NCBI GenBank assembly: GCA_905215935.1
Contig: CAJMRY010000006.1
Location: forward strand, 1-64,000
Origin: an uncultured bacterium
GTDB taxonomy: Bacteria; Bacillota; Clostridia; TANB77; CAG-508
Length of the DNA stretch: 64,000 nucleotides
Direction: 5' to 3'
The notes beneath the pieces were generated by a model. The model worked only from the letters and a program-made list of their open reading frames with translations. It had not been told where the DNA came from and did not search any database. Position 1 is the first letter of the stretch. Each line of letters begins with the position of its first letter. The position numbers and the translations under genes were made by a program. Shown here one piece after another: positions 50,117 through 59,601 of the stretch.

Positions 50117-51253
50117 ATGAGAAAAGTAGGAATATATGTACACATTCCTTTTTGTAAGCAAAAATGTTTTTATTGTGATTTTGTTTCATTTTGTGATAAA
50201 ACAAAGTTTATAGATGAATATATAGAATGTTTAAAAAAGGAAATTGAAAATAAATCAGATAAAAATGGATTTATAATTGATACAATTTATATTGGAGGAG
50301 GAACACCTTCTGTAATTGACGGAAAATTAGTTAGAGATATCTTAGATACTATAAAACAAAATTTTATTATAGATAAAGAAGTGGAAGTAACAATAGAAGT
50401 AAATCCTGGAACTGTGAATGAAGAGAAATTGAAAATATATAAAGAATCAGGAATTAATAGAATAAGTATGGGCTTACAGTCAACAAATAATAGCTTGCTT
50501 AAAATGTTAGGAAGAATACATACATATGAAGAGTTTCTAGAATGTTTTAATACTGCAAGAAATATAGGATTTGAAAATGTTAATGTAGATTTAATGATAG
50601 GTCTTCCTGGTCAAACTTTAGATGATATTGATAATTCTATAGAAGCAATAACTAATCTAAAACCAGAACATATATCAGTATATTCTCTAATAGTAGAAGA
50701 AGGAACAAAAATCTCAAAAGATATTTGTGTAGGAAAGTTAATTTTGCCAGAAGAGGAATTCGAAAGAAAGATGTATTGGAGAGTAAAAGAACAGCTGAAA
50801 AGTAAAGGTTATATACATTATGAAATTTCAAATTTTGCAAAAAAAGGATATGAATCTAAACATAATATGAATTGCTGGAATCAAAGAGAATATTTGGGAT
50901 TTGGGACTAGTGCACATTCATATTTTAGCCATATGAGATATTCTAATACAGATGATTTAGAAAAATATATAGATAATATAAATAAAAACCAGATTGAAGA
51001 AAATAAAGAGATTCATGAGATTCAAGATATAGATTCTAGTAAAAAAGAATATATGCTACTTGGATTAAGAAAGATAGATGGAGTAAATATTACAGAGTTT
51101 AAAAATAGATTTATAGATAATCCAATTTATCTTTTTAGAAGGGAATTAAATAAAATTGTAGAAAATGAACTAATTGAAATAGATGAAAATAGTATAAAGT
51201 TAACTAATAAAGGTTTAGATTTGGCAAACTTGGTTTGGGAGGAGTTTGTGTAA
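50117..51253 (+). CDS. hemW: HemW-type radical SAM heme chaperone
   Basis: 378 aa. GIYVHIPFCKQKCFYCDFVS gives the CxxxCxxC cluster after residue 14, then IYIGGGTPSVI, RISMGLQS and MIGLPGQT. Such proteins were once called HemN-like; HemW inserts heme. The sequence IPFCKQKCFYCDF has the extra Cys that distinguishes the HemW group. It starts one base after the whiA stop, so it is co-translated. A C-terminal winged-helix part is present. Confidence 0.9.
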   Translation: MRKVGIYVHIPFCKQKCFYCDFVSFCDKTKFIDEYIECLKKEIENKSDKNGFIIDTIYIGGGTPSVIDGKLVRDILDTIKQNFIIDKEVEVTIEVNPGTVNEEKLKIYKESGINRISMGLQSTNNSLLKMLGRIHTYEEFLECFNTARNIGFENVNVDLMIGLPGQTLDDIDNSIEAITNLKPEHISVYSLIVEEGTKISKDICVGKLILPEEEFERKMYWRVKEQLKSKGYIHYEISNFAKKGYESKHNMNCWNQREYLGFGTSAHSYFSHMRYSNTDDLEKYIDNINKNQIEENKEIHEIQDIDSSKKEYMLLGLRKIDGVNITEFKNRFIDNPIYLFRRELNKIVENELIEIDENSIKLTNKGLDLANLVWEEFV

Positions 51254-51378
51254 TGCATTATGAATAAAAGAAAATTAATAAGGTTATTTTAAACATATAA
51301 AAAATATATTAAATAAGTAATGAACTTAATTTATATAAGATGATAAATTTAATATTTAGAATATAATATAAAAGAAAG

Positions 51379-51411
51379 CCCAGCAACTATGCATGAATGC
51401 AGTGTGCTGGG
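51379..51411 (+). terminator. hairpin after hemW
   Basis: CCCAGCA (51379-51385) pairs with TGCTGGG (51405-51411), with a partly self-complementary loop (TGCATGAATGCA). No strong T run follows, so it may instead be a structure shared with the convergent gene downstream. Confidence 0.4.
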
Positions 51412-51463
51412 AACAGAAATATTAAGTGGTTAAAAAATAAGAGAATATAAACAAACTATTTTC

Positions 51464-51697
51464 CTATATATCTTCAAGGACCAAATTGTCATCTGCTACA
51501 TAAACTTGGTTTGGTACCAAGCCATTTTCTAAACAATTGGCAGCATCTTCATCTCTGTATGATGTTATACTTTTAAAATAATTCCAATCTTCCATTGGAG
51601 CGAAGATAATGCCATTAGCAGAGTGGCTTGCGATTACATTTTCCGCATAGAGTTTTTTGTGTCCTTTTTTAACCATGATGATGTTCTGTGCTTTCAT
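51464..51697 (-). CDS. small hypothetical protein, probably acquired
   Basis: 77 aa (starts MKAQNIIMVKKGHKKLYAEN, contains GIIFAPMEDWNYFKSITSYR). No family is recognised. ATG follows TAAGGAGGAATAAT. Codon choice and base composition (GCA, GTA, CTT mixed with GAC, TTC, CTC) are richer in G+C than neighbours, like the Cys-rich gene at 12266 and the zinc-ribbon gene at 56911. It lies on the opposite strand to hemW, at the border of the accessory region. Confidence 0.6.
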   Translation of the reverse strand: MKAQNIIMVKKGHKKLYAENVIASHSANGIIFAPMEDWNYFKSITSYRDEDAANCLENGLVPNQVYVADDNLVLEDI

Positions 51698-51850
51698 TAT
51701 TATTCCTCCTTAAGGAAACACAATCCATTAGGTGGAATTCACAAAAGAGTAGGATTGGAAACTGTATTACAGTTTTTTTGTACCTCTAATGTGAATATAA
51801 AAATACGTATATAAACGTATATTATTATAGATCTATATAAATTGCAATAT

Positions 51851-52672
51851 TTAATATAATAATTGTATTTCAATTCCTAAAACACCATATTCTTTTTCTT
51901 TTTCAGGTGAGTATATTTCATACATTCTTTTTGATTTATTTTGGGCTTCTATTTTATCTGTATAAAGTTTTTCAAATAGTTCCTTAAAAGTAGAAGCTTT
52001 ATATAGATTAGTTATTTCTACTTTAAATGTTTCTTTAAGCTCAGGCAATTTTGAGAATTCTATTAAGTCTCCAACTTTTAATTTTTTACGTTTATCATCA
52101 TATAGTCTAAATTCAACTTTTTTTGATCCATTTTTTATATTATTAAAAGATCTTTCTAATAATTTCATTCTATGAATTTGTTTATTTAATAAAGGAAGTA
52201 ATCTATCGAAAGCTTCTGCATGTTCTTTTTTAAATTTTCCGCTTGAGCGTAACTCAGAAATTTTTTCTAGAGAATCCCATTCTATGAAATCAACTTCTTC
52301 TTTTTGTAAAACAAGTCCTTGGATATCAAAATCCTTTTTCATATAATACAAATCAAAGAATACTTGATCTATATCATCACGGTCAGAATAAAATAATTGT
52401 AATTCTTCTGGTGAAACATCTAAACCAATTTCTTCTTTTATTTCTGTAATCATACCTTGAATGCTATTTTCGGATGTTTTTGGATGTCCGCCAGTAGAAG
52501 CATATTTTCCATCTTTTTGACTACTTCTTTTTTGAATTAAGAATTCTCCTTTTGAATTTTGAATAAATACAAGAACCACTAAAATATATCTATCTTTTGG
52601 GATTTTTTCATCTTTAAAAATTGTTTCTCCTGTTAAATGTCTATTAATATCATATAAATCACGTTTTTCCAT
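51851..52672 (-). CDS. Nudix hydrolase fused to an ASCH domain
   Basis: 273 aa. Residues 1-165 are an isopentenyl-diphosphate-isomerase-like Nudix domain with GGHPKTSENSIQGMITEIKE and EEIGLDV (Nudix box G-x5-E-x7-REVxEExG, here with I/T in place of R/E at some sites). Residues about 175-273 look like an ASCH domain (MKLLERSFNNIKNGSKKVEF, KKLKVGDLIEFSKL), an RNA/nucleotide-binding fold. The fusion suggests clearing or sensing a modified nucleotide. ATG 52672 follows AAGGAGGT; an upstream ATG in frame lacks one. Confidence 0.75.
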   Translation of the reverse strand: MEKRDLYDINRHLTGETIFKDEKIPKDRYILVVLVFIQNSKGEFLIQKRSSQKDGKYASTGGHPKTSENSIQGMITEIKEEIGLDVSPEELQLFYSDRDDIDQVFFDLYYMKKDFDIQGLVLQKEEVDFIEWDSLEKISELRSSGKFKKEHAEAFDRLLPLLNKQIHRMKLLERSFNNIKNGSKKVEFRLYDDKRKKLKVGDLIEFSKLPELKETFKVEITNLYKASTFKELFEKLYTDKIEAQNKSKRMYEIYSPEKEKEYGVLGIEIQLLY

Positions 52673-52931
52673 GTTGACCTCCTTATAACTATATTTAATA
52701 ATATAATACAAAATGGTATAAAATCCAATATTTAAGTAAAAAAAGAATAATAAAAATATTTACATGAATTTTATTTTTTTATATAATAAAAGCAAGATAA
52801 GGGGAGAGGAATATATAATGCTCAATATAATAAAGAGTGCAATGGAGAAAATATAATTAGATGTTATAGTTGGTATGATATATATAGTAAAATTAATAAA
52901 ATGTAAATTATAAAAAATTAAAGGAGATATT

Positions 52932-53789
52932 GTGGAAGATAAGATTATAAAGAATATTGTTAGTAAAACAGAAGATGAAAAGAAATCATTTATAGAGAAA
53001 TTGCATAAATTCAATTGTGAATCTAATATAGGAATTACAGTTTCTGAAGTTAAAGATTTAGAAAAATTTAAGGTTGTATATAGTAATTTAATATCAGATT
53101 ATTGGTGGAATTTTATTTATTCAATAAAAGCTAATAATAAAGAAGAGTTAGATAGAGTAATAGACTTAGCAGAAAGAGAAATGAATAAGATAAATAGAAA
53201 AATGTGTATTTCTATTTCTTCAATTGATGGTGATATATATGAGAAAAAAGAACAATTCTTTGAAAGTAACCAATATGAATTGCTTTGTAGTGAGTCATGG
53301 CAAATATATACTGATTTTGAAAATGTAGAGAATATAAAAACAAATTGTGATTTAGATATTACTATAGAGAAAGCAAACGATATGAGCTTATTTGGAATAA
53401 TAAACGATAGAGCTTTTTGTACAGGAAAAGATTATGATCCATATGCAGAAATTGATACTTTATATATGGATGTATATAAGAAATATAAACCAATTAATAA
53501 AGATTATATTCAAGAATTTTATTTTATTAAATATGAAAATAAAGTTATTGGTGTTACAAGGGTATTATATAATGAAGAAATATTTGGGATATATGGATTG
53601 GCTATTTTTAGTGAGTATAGAAATAAAGGAATTGGTAAAAACGTTGTTAAACAATTATTAAATATGTGCAAAAAATTAAACAAAAAAGTAGCTCTTTTAC
53701 AAACCGAAAAAGGTTTTTATCCAGAAAAAATATATATAAAGATGGGATTTAAAGAGATTTGTACAGATTATTATTATCAAAAAAAATAA
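52932..53789 (+). CDS. GNAT family N-acetyltransferase
   Basis: 285 aa. The N-terminal half (1-140) is a degenerate or substrate-binding GNAT-like part, and the C-terminal half carries the core motif FGIYGLAIFSEYRNKGIGKNV and the later EKIYIKMGFKE. Substrate unknown. GTG 52932 is used, after AAGGAGATATT. First gene of a same-strand run reaching 55780. Confidence 0.8.
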   Translation: MEDKIIKNIVSKTEDEKKSFIEKLHKFNCESNIGITVSEVKDLEKFKVVYSNLISDYWWNFIYSIKANNKEELDRVIDLAEREMNKINRKMCISISSIDGDIYEKKEQFFESNQYELLCSESWQIYTDFENVENIKTNCDLDITIEKANDMSLFGIINDRAFCTGKDYDPYAEIDTLYMDVYKKYKPINKDYIQEFYFIKYENKVIGVTRVLYNEEIFGIYGLAIFSEYRNKGIGKNVVKQLLNMCKKLNKKVALLQTEKGFYPEKIYIKMGFKEICTDYYYQKK

Positions 53790-53825
53790 AATAAATTTAA
53801 ATATAAGAATGAAAGGTTGTATAAT

Positions 53826-54659
53826 ATGAGAATTGCTATTATTTCAGATATACATGGAAATTTAGAAGCCATAAATGAAACATTAAAAGATATAAAAAAA
53901 AGAAATGTAGATAAAATTATATGTCTAGGAGATATTATTGCAAAAGGTGTTCATTCGAAAGAATGTATAAGATTAGTTAAAGAAAATTGCGATATTGTAT
54001 TACAAGGTAATTGCGATAGGCATTTTTCAGAAGAACATAATTTAGAAGAATTACCATTACAAGAACAAGAAAGAATAAAATGGAATATGTCTATGATTGA
54101 TGAAGAAGATAGAGACTATTTATTAAGTTTGCCATTTTCATATGAATTTTATATGAGTGGTAGTCTAGTTAGACTTTTTCATGCAACTCCACAAGATTTA
54201 AAAAAAGTAGTACTTAATGTTGATTCTTTTAAAACAAAATTAGATATGTTTTATCCAAGTAAAAATACAATTTCTGATGAAATTGCTGATGTTATTATAT
54301 ATGGTCATATTCATCATCCATATATGGATAAAATATATAATAAAACAATTATAAATGTGGGAAGTGTAGGAAATGCTTTTGATGTTGTAAGAAATCCTCT
54401 AAAAGATAGTAATGTATTAGAAACAACAAGAAGTAATTATTTAATTATAGAAGGAGAATATGGAAGTAAGGAATATAGCTTTGATATTTCATTTCAGTAT
54501 GTTAAAGTCCCATATAATATTGATAAAGAGTTAGCTTCAAACAGATTAAACATTGAAAAGGAAAATTATATGTATGAGTTAAAACAGGGCAGATATCGTG
54601 ATATGACTAAAATATATGATAATTTTAAAAGATTAAATATAGATGTGGATGAAATATAA
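53826..54659 (+). CDS. calcineurin-like metallophosphoesterase
   Basis: 277 aa. IAIISDIHGNLEAINETL (D-x-H-G), IICLGDIIAKG (G-D), QGNCDRHF (GNCD, the GN-H/D motif), and YGHIHHPYM (GH-x-H) place it in the YfcE/MJ0936 group. Substrate may be a nucleotide or a phosphodiester; the neighbourhood of Nudix and MazG enzymes favours a nucleotide. ATG 53826 follows GAAAGGTTGTATAAT; an earlier start at 53817 would overlap that site. Confidence 0.87.
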   Translation: MRIAIISDIHGNLEAINETLKDIKKRNVDKIICLGDIIAKGVHSKECIRLVKENCDIVLQGNCDRHFSEEHNLEELPLQEQERIKWNMSMIDEEDRDYLLSLPFSYEFYMSGSLVRLFHATPQDLKKVVLNVDSFKTKLDMFYPSKNTISDEIADVIIYGHIHHPYMDKIYNKTIINVGSVGNAFDVVRNPLKDSNVLETTRSNYLIIEGEYGSKEYSFDISFQYVKVPYNIDKELASNRLNIEKENYMYELKQGRYRDMTKIYDNFKRLNIDVDEI

Positions 54660-54691
54660 ATTAAGTAGTAAAAAAAATAAGGAGTAAAATT

Positions 54692-55345
54692 ATGAATGAA
54701 TCTAATAAAGTAAAGGATTCTGACTGCAATCAAAATAAAAGAGATTTTATTAATTTTCAAAAAATGACAAGTAATGTTAACCCAAGAGTTCCAATTTGGT
54801 TAGAAAAAACTATAAATAGATTTGAAAGATTTAAAGGTATAGCATATGATTTGGGGTGTGGTGCTGGAAATCAAGCTATATATTTATTAGAGAATGGTTG
54901 GAAAGTTATAGCAGTTGATAAAGAAGTAGATGTATTTAATAAGAAGAAGCAAGAATTAAAAAAAGAATTGCAAGATAATCTAGAAATTGTAAAGATGAGT
55001 TTTGAAAATTTAAAGTTAGAAGAAAAAAGTGATTTAATTATAGCTATAAATAGTTTGCCTTTTTGCTCTCCTGATAAATTTGAAGAAATGTGGAAAAATA
55101 TAGATAATTTATTAAAAATAGGAGGTAGAATTGCTATTACTTTATTTGGTGTAAATGATGATTTTAATAAAGAAAACTCTGGAATGACTTTTTTTAATAA
55201 AGATGAGATTTATAAGTTGCTAGGAAATTTTGAGATAGAAGGGAAAACAGGTGATATAATAGAAAAGGAATTTGATGGCAAAATGGTTAATGGTAATAAT
55301 CATCATTGGCATAAATATATTATTGTAGCTAAAAAAATAAAATAA
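54692..55345 (+). CDS. SAM-dependent class I methyltransferase
   Basis: 217 aa. Motif I AYDLGCGAGNQAIYLLENGW near residue 55, AVDKE, IIAINSLPFCSP and GGRIAITLFG. Small-molecule or tellurite-resistance-like methyltransferase group; the substrate is not evident. RBS ATAAGGAGTAAAATT. Confidence 0.85.
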   Translation: MNESNKVKDSDCNQNKRDFINFQKMTSNVNPRVPIWLEKTINRFERFKGIAYDLGCGAGNQAIYLLENGWKVIAVDKEVDVFNKKKQELKKELQDNLEIVKMSFENLKLEEKSDLIIAINSLPFCSPDKFEEMWKNIDNLLKIGGRIAITLFGVNDDFNKENSGMTFFNKDEIYKLLGNFEIEGKTGDIIEKEFDGKMVNGNNHHWHKYIIVAKKIK

Positions 55346-55372
55346 ATAGTGCTAAAATGAGGTAAGAATAAT

Positions 55373-55780
55373 ATGAGAAAATTGAATTTAATATTAGTAT
55401 ATAATAAAGATAAAAATAAGATTCTTATGTGCAAAAGAGAAAAAGAACCATATAAAGGTAAATTTAATCTTGTTGGAGGGAAATTAGAAGAAAATGAAAA
55501 TGAGATAGAAGCGGCATATAGAGAGTTAGAAGAGGAAACAGGGATAACTAATAAAGAGATTAGATTAGAACATTTGATGAATTTTCAATATATAATGGAA
55601 GATACAGAATTAGAAGTGTATTTTGGAAATCTAAATAAAGAAATTAATTTGGTAGAAGAAGTTAATAAATTATATTGGATTAATAGTGATTCTAATTTCT
55701 TTGATTCTAACAAGTTTGCAGGAGAGGGGAATATTGGACATTTAGTAAAACAAGCAGAGATTTATATAGAGAATAATTAG
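55373..55780 (+). CDS. Nudix hydrolase
   Basis: 135 aa. The Nudix box GGKLEENENEIEAAYRELEE then ETG is complete (G-x5-E-x7-R-E-x-x-E-E-x-G). It hydrolyses a nucleoside diphosphate linked to another group; the CKREKEPYKGKFNLVGGK start resembles the 8-oxo-dGTP type (MutT/NudF). Follows the methyltransferase by 27 bases. Confidence 0.87.
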   Translation: MRKLNLILVYNKDKNKILMCKREKEPYKGKFNLVGGKLEENENEIEAAYRELEEETGITNKEIRLEHLMNFQYIMEDTELEVYFGNLNKEINLVEEVNKLYWINSDSNFFDSNKFAGEGNIGHLVKQAEIYIENN

Positions 55781-55989
55781 CTTAGAGTTATATAGAAATA
55801 TATGTTAGAATAAAAATTTAGAAATTAATGGTTAATACATCACATATTTTATACAAATATTGAAATATTAAATTATTAATGCTATATTAAAAATGTAGTA
55901 ATAATTTATTTAGGATTCACAATTAGAATGATATGAATTACGCAATAATATTATGTGAAACATAAGAAAAAAGGAAGGGGAAAAGAAAA

Positions 55990-56667
55990 ATGAGATATGA
56001 AATAATTGGAAAAACAGTACCAGTAGTAGAAGTTACTCTAAATAGAGGAGAATCAATGTATTCACAAAGAGGAGGAATGTCTTGGCAAACAGAAGGTGTT
56101 AATATGACAACTAATGCAAGAGGTGGAGTAATGAAAAGCCTTGGAAGAATGTTTACAGGAGAATCTATTTTTATGAATACATATACAGCAGGTGTAGATG
56201 GAGCAAAAGTAGCTTTTGCAACTACTGTACCAGGTGATATTGTACCAATTAATGTAGGAGAAAATAATGGCTTTACAATACAAAAAAATGCATTTTTATG
56301 TGCAGAACCAGGTGTTGATATACAAATAGCATTTACAAAGAGATTTACAGCAGGTTTATTTGGTGGAGAAGGTTTTATATTACAAAAAGCTACAGGTAAT
56401 GGAATGCTATTTTTAGAAGTAGATGGAGATCCTGTAGAAAGAGTTTTAGCTCCAGGAGAAGTATTAAAAGTAGATACAGGTAATGTAGTTGGTTTTGAAA
56501 GTACAGTTTCATATGAGATTGAAACAATAAAAGGATTAGGAAATATATTTTTAGGTGGAGAAGGATTATTCTTAACAAAATTAGTTGGTCCTGGTAGAGT
56601 TATTATACAATCACAAAATTTTGGGGATTTTGCGGGAAGAATATTGGGGTTAATGCCTAAGAAATAG
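55990..56667 (+). CDS. AIM24 family (TIGR00266-like) protein
   Basis: 225 aa. Two stacked beta-sandwich repeats with GESMYSQRGGMSWQTEG, ESIFMNTYTAG, FLCAEPGV, GEGFILQKATGNGMLFLE and LFLTKLVGPGRVIIQSQNF, matching the family related to mitochondrial AIM24. Function in bacteria is not established. RBS GGAAGGGGAAAAGAAAA. The 209 bases before it contain no gene. Confidence 0.88.
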   Translation: MRYEIIGKTVPVVEVTLNRGESMYSQRGGMSWQTEGVNMTTNARGGVMKSLGRMFTGESIFMNTYTAGVDGAKVAFATTVPGDIVPINVGENNGFTIQKNAFLCAEPGVDIQIAFTKRFTAGLFGGEGFILQKATGNGMLFLEVDGDPVERVLAPGEVLKVDTGNVVGFESTVSYEIETIKGLGNIFLGGEGLFLTKLVGPGRVIIQSQNFGDFAGRILGLMPKK

Positions 56668-56724
56668 AGAAATATTATTATTTATCAAAGTTTTGATAGA
56701 TAATAGGAATAAAACTATAAAGAG

Positions 56725-56750
56725 GAACAGAGTTATTCTGTTCTTTTTTT
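56725..56750 (+). terminator. terminator after the AIM24 gene
   Basis: GAACAGA (56725-56731) pairs with TCTGTTC (56737-56743), followed by seven T. Confidence 0.85.
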
Positions 56751-56810
56751 ATAGAATGGAAAAATTAGTGTATAAAGTAAAATGCAGTACACATAAAAAA
56801 TATACGTAAA

Positions 56811-56839
56811 TTGACAGCTAAAAATAAACATAGTATAAT
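56811..56839 (+). promoter_or_regulatory. consensus sigma-A promoter
   Basis: Perfect TTGACA (56811-56816), 17-base spacer and TATAAT (56834-56839) drive the zinc-ribbon gene. Confidence 0.85.
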
Positions 56840-56910
56840 GTAATAAAGTTGTAAAACTTTTTTTGCACATGCGAAAGAATATTATTTTATCATTAACAGG
56901 AGGAAAGAAC

Positions 56911-58095
56911 ATGGGAACAATCAGAATGGGAGCATGGGATTGCGATTATTGTAATAAAAAAGCAATTCCAGGAAATCTCCGGGAATGTCCAGGATGTGGT
57001 AATCCAAGAGGAGAAGATGTAAAGTTTTACTTGCCAAGTGATGCAAAGCCAGTAGAGGATGAAACAAAGGTTAGTAGGAATCCAGATTGGTTATGCAATT
57101 ACTGTAAATCATTTAATCCTGATGGAGAAGAAATTTGCATATCTTGTGGACATGCAAGAGAAGACAGCGATTTAGACTATTTTCAGCATCACAAGAAGAA
57201 CTCATCAAAACAGGCGTATGACGAATCAGATTCATTTCACACTGAATATGGTAGTCATGTTTTGGATGATGAAAGTGACACAGGGGATAATTTTTTTGAG
57301 GATTTCGAAGAATATGAAAATCCAAGTGCGAATGAGAAAAGCTCTAAGGTGGCAAATGCTAAAGCTTTAATTTCAGCAGGATGTGAAAAATTGTCCAAAG
57401 TTTCAAAAGCTAAACTGTTAATATGTTTAGCAACAATTGCAGTAGTGATATTTTCCATAATTGCAATTGCAGTTCCTAGAACAGAAACCATGAAAGTGGA
57501 AAAAGTTATCTGGGAATATAGTATGGATATTGAGAAATATCAAACTGTAAATGAAGATGATTGGTTCTTGCCAGACGGTGCCAGAGTACAACGAACGGCA
57601 AGAGAGATACACCATTATGAATCAGTCCTTGATCATTACGAAACAAAAAGTCGTGAGGTGTCAGAACAGGTTCTTGTAGGATATGAAGAGGTAGTTGTAG
57701 GCCACAGAGATTTAGGCAATGGCTATTTTGAAGATATAACCTCACAAAAACCTATATATGAGACCAGGTACAAGACAGAGTATTATGAAGAACCCGTATA
57801 TAGGGATGAACCTGTATACAAAACAAAGTATTATTATGAAATCGAAAGATGGCTATATGATAGAACAGAAACTTCAACAGGTTTTGATAGAAATACATAT
57901 TGGCCAGAAGTAGATTTGAGTGATAATGAAAGGATTTCAGATAAAGATTCAAAATATTTTGTACAAGTTATCAATAAAGATGAGGAATCTGAAAAGATAT
58001 CTGTGAAATATGATGAATGGTGTGAAATTGAAGAAGGAGATGAAGTGACAGTTAAAAAGTGGATTTTCCACAAGAAAATAGTATTTGAAGAGTAA
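56911..58095 (+). CDS. zinc-ribbon membrane protein with an ordinary CGG-Arg codon
   Basis: 394 aa. Two RanBP2/zinc-ribbon-like motifs at the N-terminus (WDCDYCNKK..ECPGCGNPRG, WLCNYCKSFNPDGEEICISC), an acidic region, one membrane segment near residue 180 (LLICLATIAVVIFSIIAIAV), and an extracellular region rich in Tyr/Glu/Thr. No function is known. ATG 56911 follows ACAGGAGGAAAGAAC. Codon 24 is CGG (56980-56982), read as Arg in NLRECPGCG, where the family has Arg. A +1 shift here would end at TAA about 13 codons later. Its base composition is richer in G+C than neighbours, suggesting recent transfer. Confidence 0.8.
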   Translation: MGTIRMGAWDCDYCNKKAIPGNLRECPGCGNPRGEDVKFYLPSDAKPVEDETKVSRNPDWLCNYCKSFNPDGEEICISCGHAREDSDLDYFQHHKKNSSKQAYDESDSFHTEYGSHVLDDESDTGDNFFEDFEEYENPSANEKSSKVANAKALISAGCEKLSKVSKAKLLICLATIAVVIFSIIAIAVPRTETMKVEKVIWEYSMDIEKYQTVNEDDWFLPDGARVQRTAREIHHYESVLDHYETKSREVSEQVLVGYEEVVVGHRDLGNGYFEDITSQKPIYETRYKTEYYEEPVYRDEPVYKTKYYYEIERWLYDRTETSTGFDRNTYWPEVDLSDNERISDKDSKYFVQVINKDEESEKISVKYDEWCEIEEGDEVTVKKWIFHKKIVFEE

Positions 58096-58114
58096 AAATA
58101 GTATTTGATTAAGC

Positions 58115-58155
58115 ACAAAGTAAGCATTCGAAATGAATGCTTACTTTGTTTTTTC
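58115..58155 (+). terminator. terminator after the zinc-ribbon gene
   Basis: Perfect 15-base arms ACAAAGTAAGCATTC (58115-58129) and GAATGCTTACTTTGT (58134-58148), then six T. The next 395 bases (58156-58550) are AT-rich and show no gene or RNA that I can support. Confidence 0.9.
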
Positions 58156-58550
58156 GATTATAAATTAATTTGACTGTTAAAATATTTGTATCTATTTAGT
58201 TTTTTATTTTCTTTTGGCATATGAGAAATTTAGAGTAGTATATAGTATTTTATTATTACTCAGAATTAATTTCATCTGCAACAGGTGAAATATATCGTTT
58301 TTATGCAAATTTAACAGTGAAAATTAATATGAGTTTCTTATGTTGCCATATTTTTTTTAGTTAAAATAATATAATCAATAAGATACTTGAGGAATGTAAT
58401 AATGTATGATATATTAATGTAAAATTCAACATATAATTAGTATTTTACATAGGAAAAAAAGATTATAAGAGATATTATATGAATAATAAAATATTAAATA
58501 AACAAATTTCAATTATATAATTAAAAATAAAGAAAACGAGAGGTAAAAAT

Positions 58551-58898
58551 ATGGATAAATACGAGTTGAAACAGGATCTAGATAAATTAAGTAAAAAAAG
58601 TAGTGTAGAAGATTTACAAAAATATATTAAGGACATGATTGAGGTTAAAGGGTTTAAGACAAGTTTATTAGAAAGAATGTGTTTATTAACAGAGGAAATA
58701 GGAGAACTTGCAAAAGAGGTTAGAAAAACAGACAATAATTTAACAATAGATATTAATAAAGATTATAGTTCTAGTTTAGAGAATGAGATAACAGATGTAT
58801 TTATATGTTTGATGGGAATGTGTGAATTACTAGATATGGATATTGTTCAAGGATTAAAGAATAAAGAAGAAATTAATTTTAATAGAGAGTACAAGTAG
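58551..58898 (+). CDS. MazG-like nucleotide pyrophosphohydrolase
   Basis: 115 aa. The all-alpha NTP pyrophosphatase signature is seen in RMCLLTEEIGELAKEVRK (E-E-x-x-E) and NEITDVFICLMGMCELL (E-x-x-D). It removes pyrophosphate from (d)NTPs. First gene of a run of nucleotide-acting genes that extends to the window end. RBS GAGAGGTAAAAAT. Confidence 0.8.
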   Translation: MDKYELKQDLDKLSKKSSVEDLQKYIKDMIEVKGFKTSLLERMCLLTEEIGELAKEVRKTDNNLTIDINKDYSSSLENEITDVFICLMGMCELLDMDIVQGLKNKEEINFNREYK

Positions 58899-58961
58899 AT
58901 TTTATTTATATCATATTACATAATAAATAGCTAAAGTATAAAGACAGCAAAGGGGGATAAG

Positions 58962-59555
58962 ATGGAATTAGTTAGTATAGATATTAAAGAATTTAAAAAA
59001 GATGTGTATGAAGATTATAAAAAGTTATTTCCAGAAGAAGAGAGAAAAGCTTTTAAACATTTAAAATCATCTTTTGAAAAAGGAATAACAACATTTCTTA
59101 AAATTATGATAGAAGAGAAATTTATAGGATTCTTTATTGTTAATATAGTAAAAGATATAAAATGTGCGCATTTGGATTATTTTGCAATATTGCCAGAATA
59201 TCAATCAAAGGGATATGGAACAGAAGCTATTAGAAAGCTAAAAGAAGAATATAAAGATTATTATGGGATTTTTATAGAAATAGAAAAAGTTGGTGAAGGA
59301 AGAACTTTAGAAGAAAATGAAATTAGAAAGAAAAGAGCAAACTTTTATGAAAGAATTGGGTTTAGTAAAATGAAATTTGATATAGATTTATATCAAGTTA
59401 TATATTCTGCATATATTTTACAATGTAGTGTAGATGATATAAAAGAAGAAAATGTTATAGAAGATATTTGGGAAATATATAGAACAATTATGGGAGAAAA
59501 AAGATTAAGGAAGAATTGTAAAGTGATAAAGGATATAGGTACCCTGAATAAATAG
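58962..59555 (+). CDS. GNAT family N-acetyltransferase
   Basis: 197 aa. Acetyl-CoA motif LDYFAILPEYQSKGYGTEAI and NFYERIGFSKMKF. Substrate unknown. RBS AAAGGGGGATAAG. The same strand and spacing as the Nudix gene that follows suggest one transcript. Confidence 0.82.
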   Translation: MELVSIDIKEFKKDVYEDYKKLFPEEERKAFKHLKSSFEKGITTFLKIMIEEKFIGFFIVNIVKDIKCAHLDYFAILPEYQSKGYGTEAIRKLKEEYKDYYGIFIEIEKVGEGRTLEENEIRKKRANFYERIGFSKMKFDIDLYQVIYSAYILQCSVDDIKEENVIEDIWEIYRTIMGEKRLRKNCKVIKDIGTLNK

Positions 59556-59601
59556 GACGTAGTTTAGTAAAAATATAAATTTATTATAAGAGGTGGAAGA
59601 T

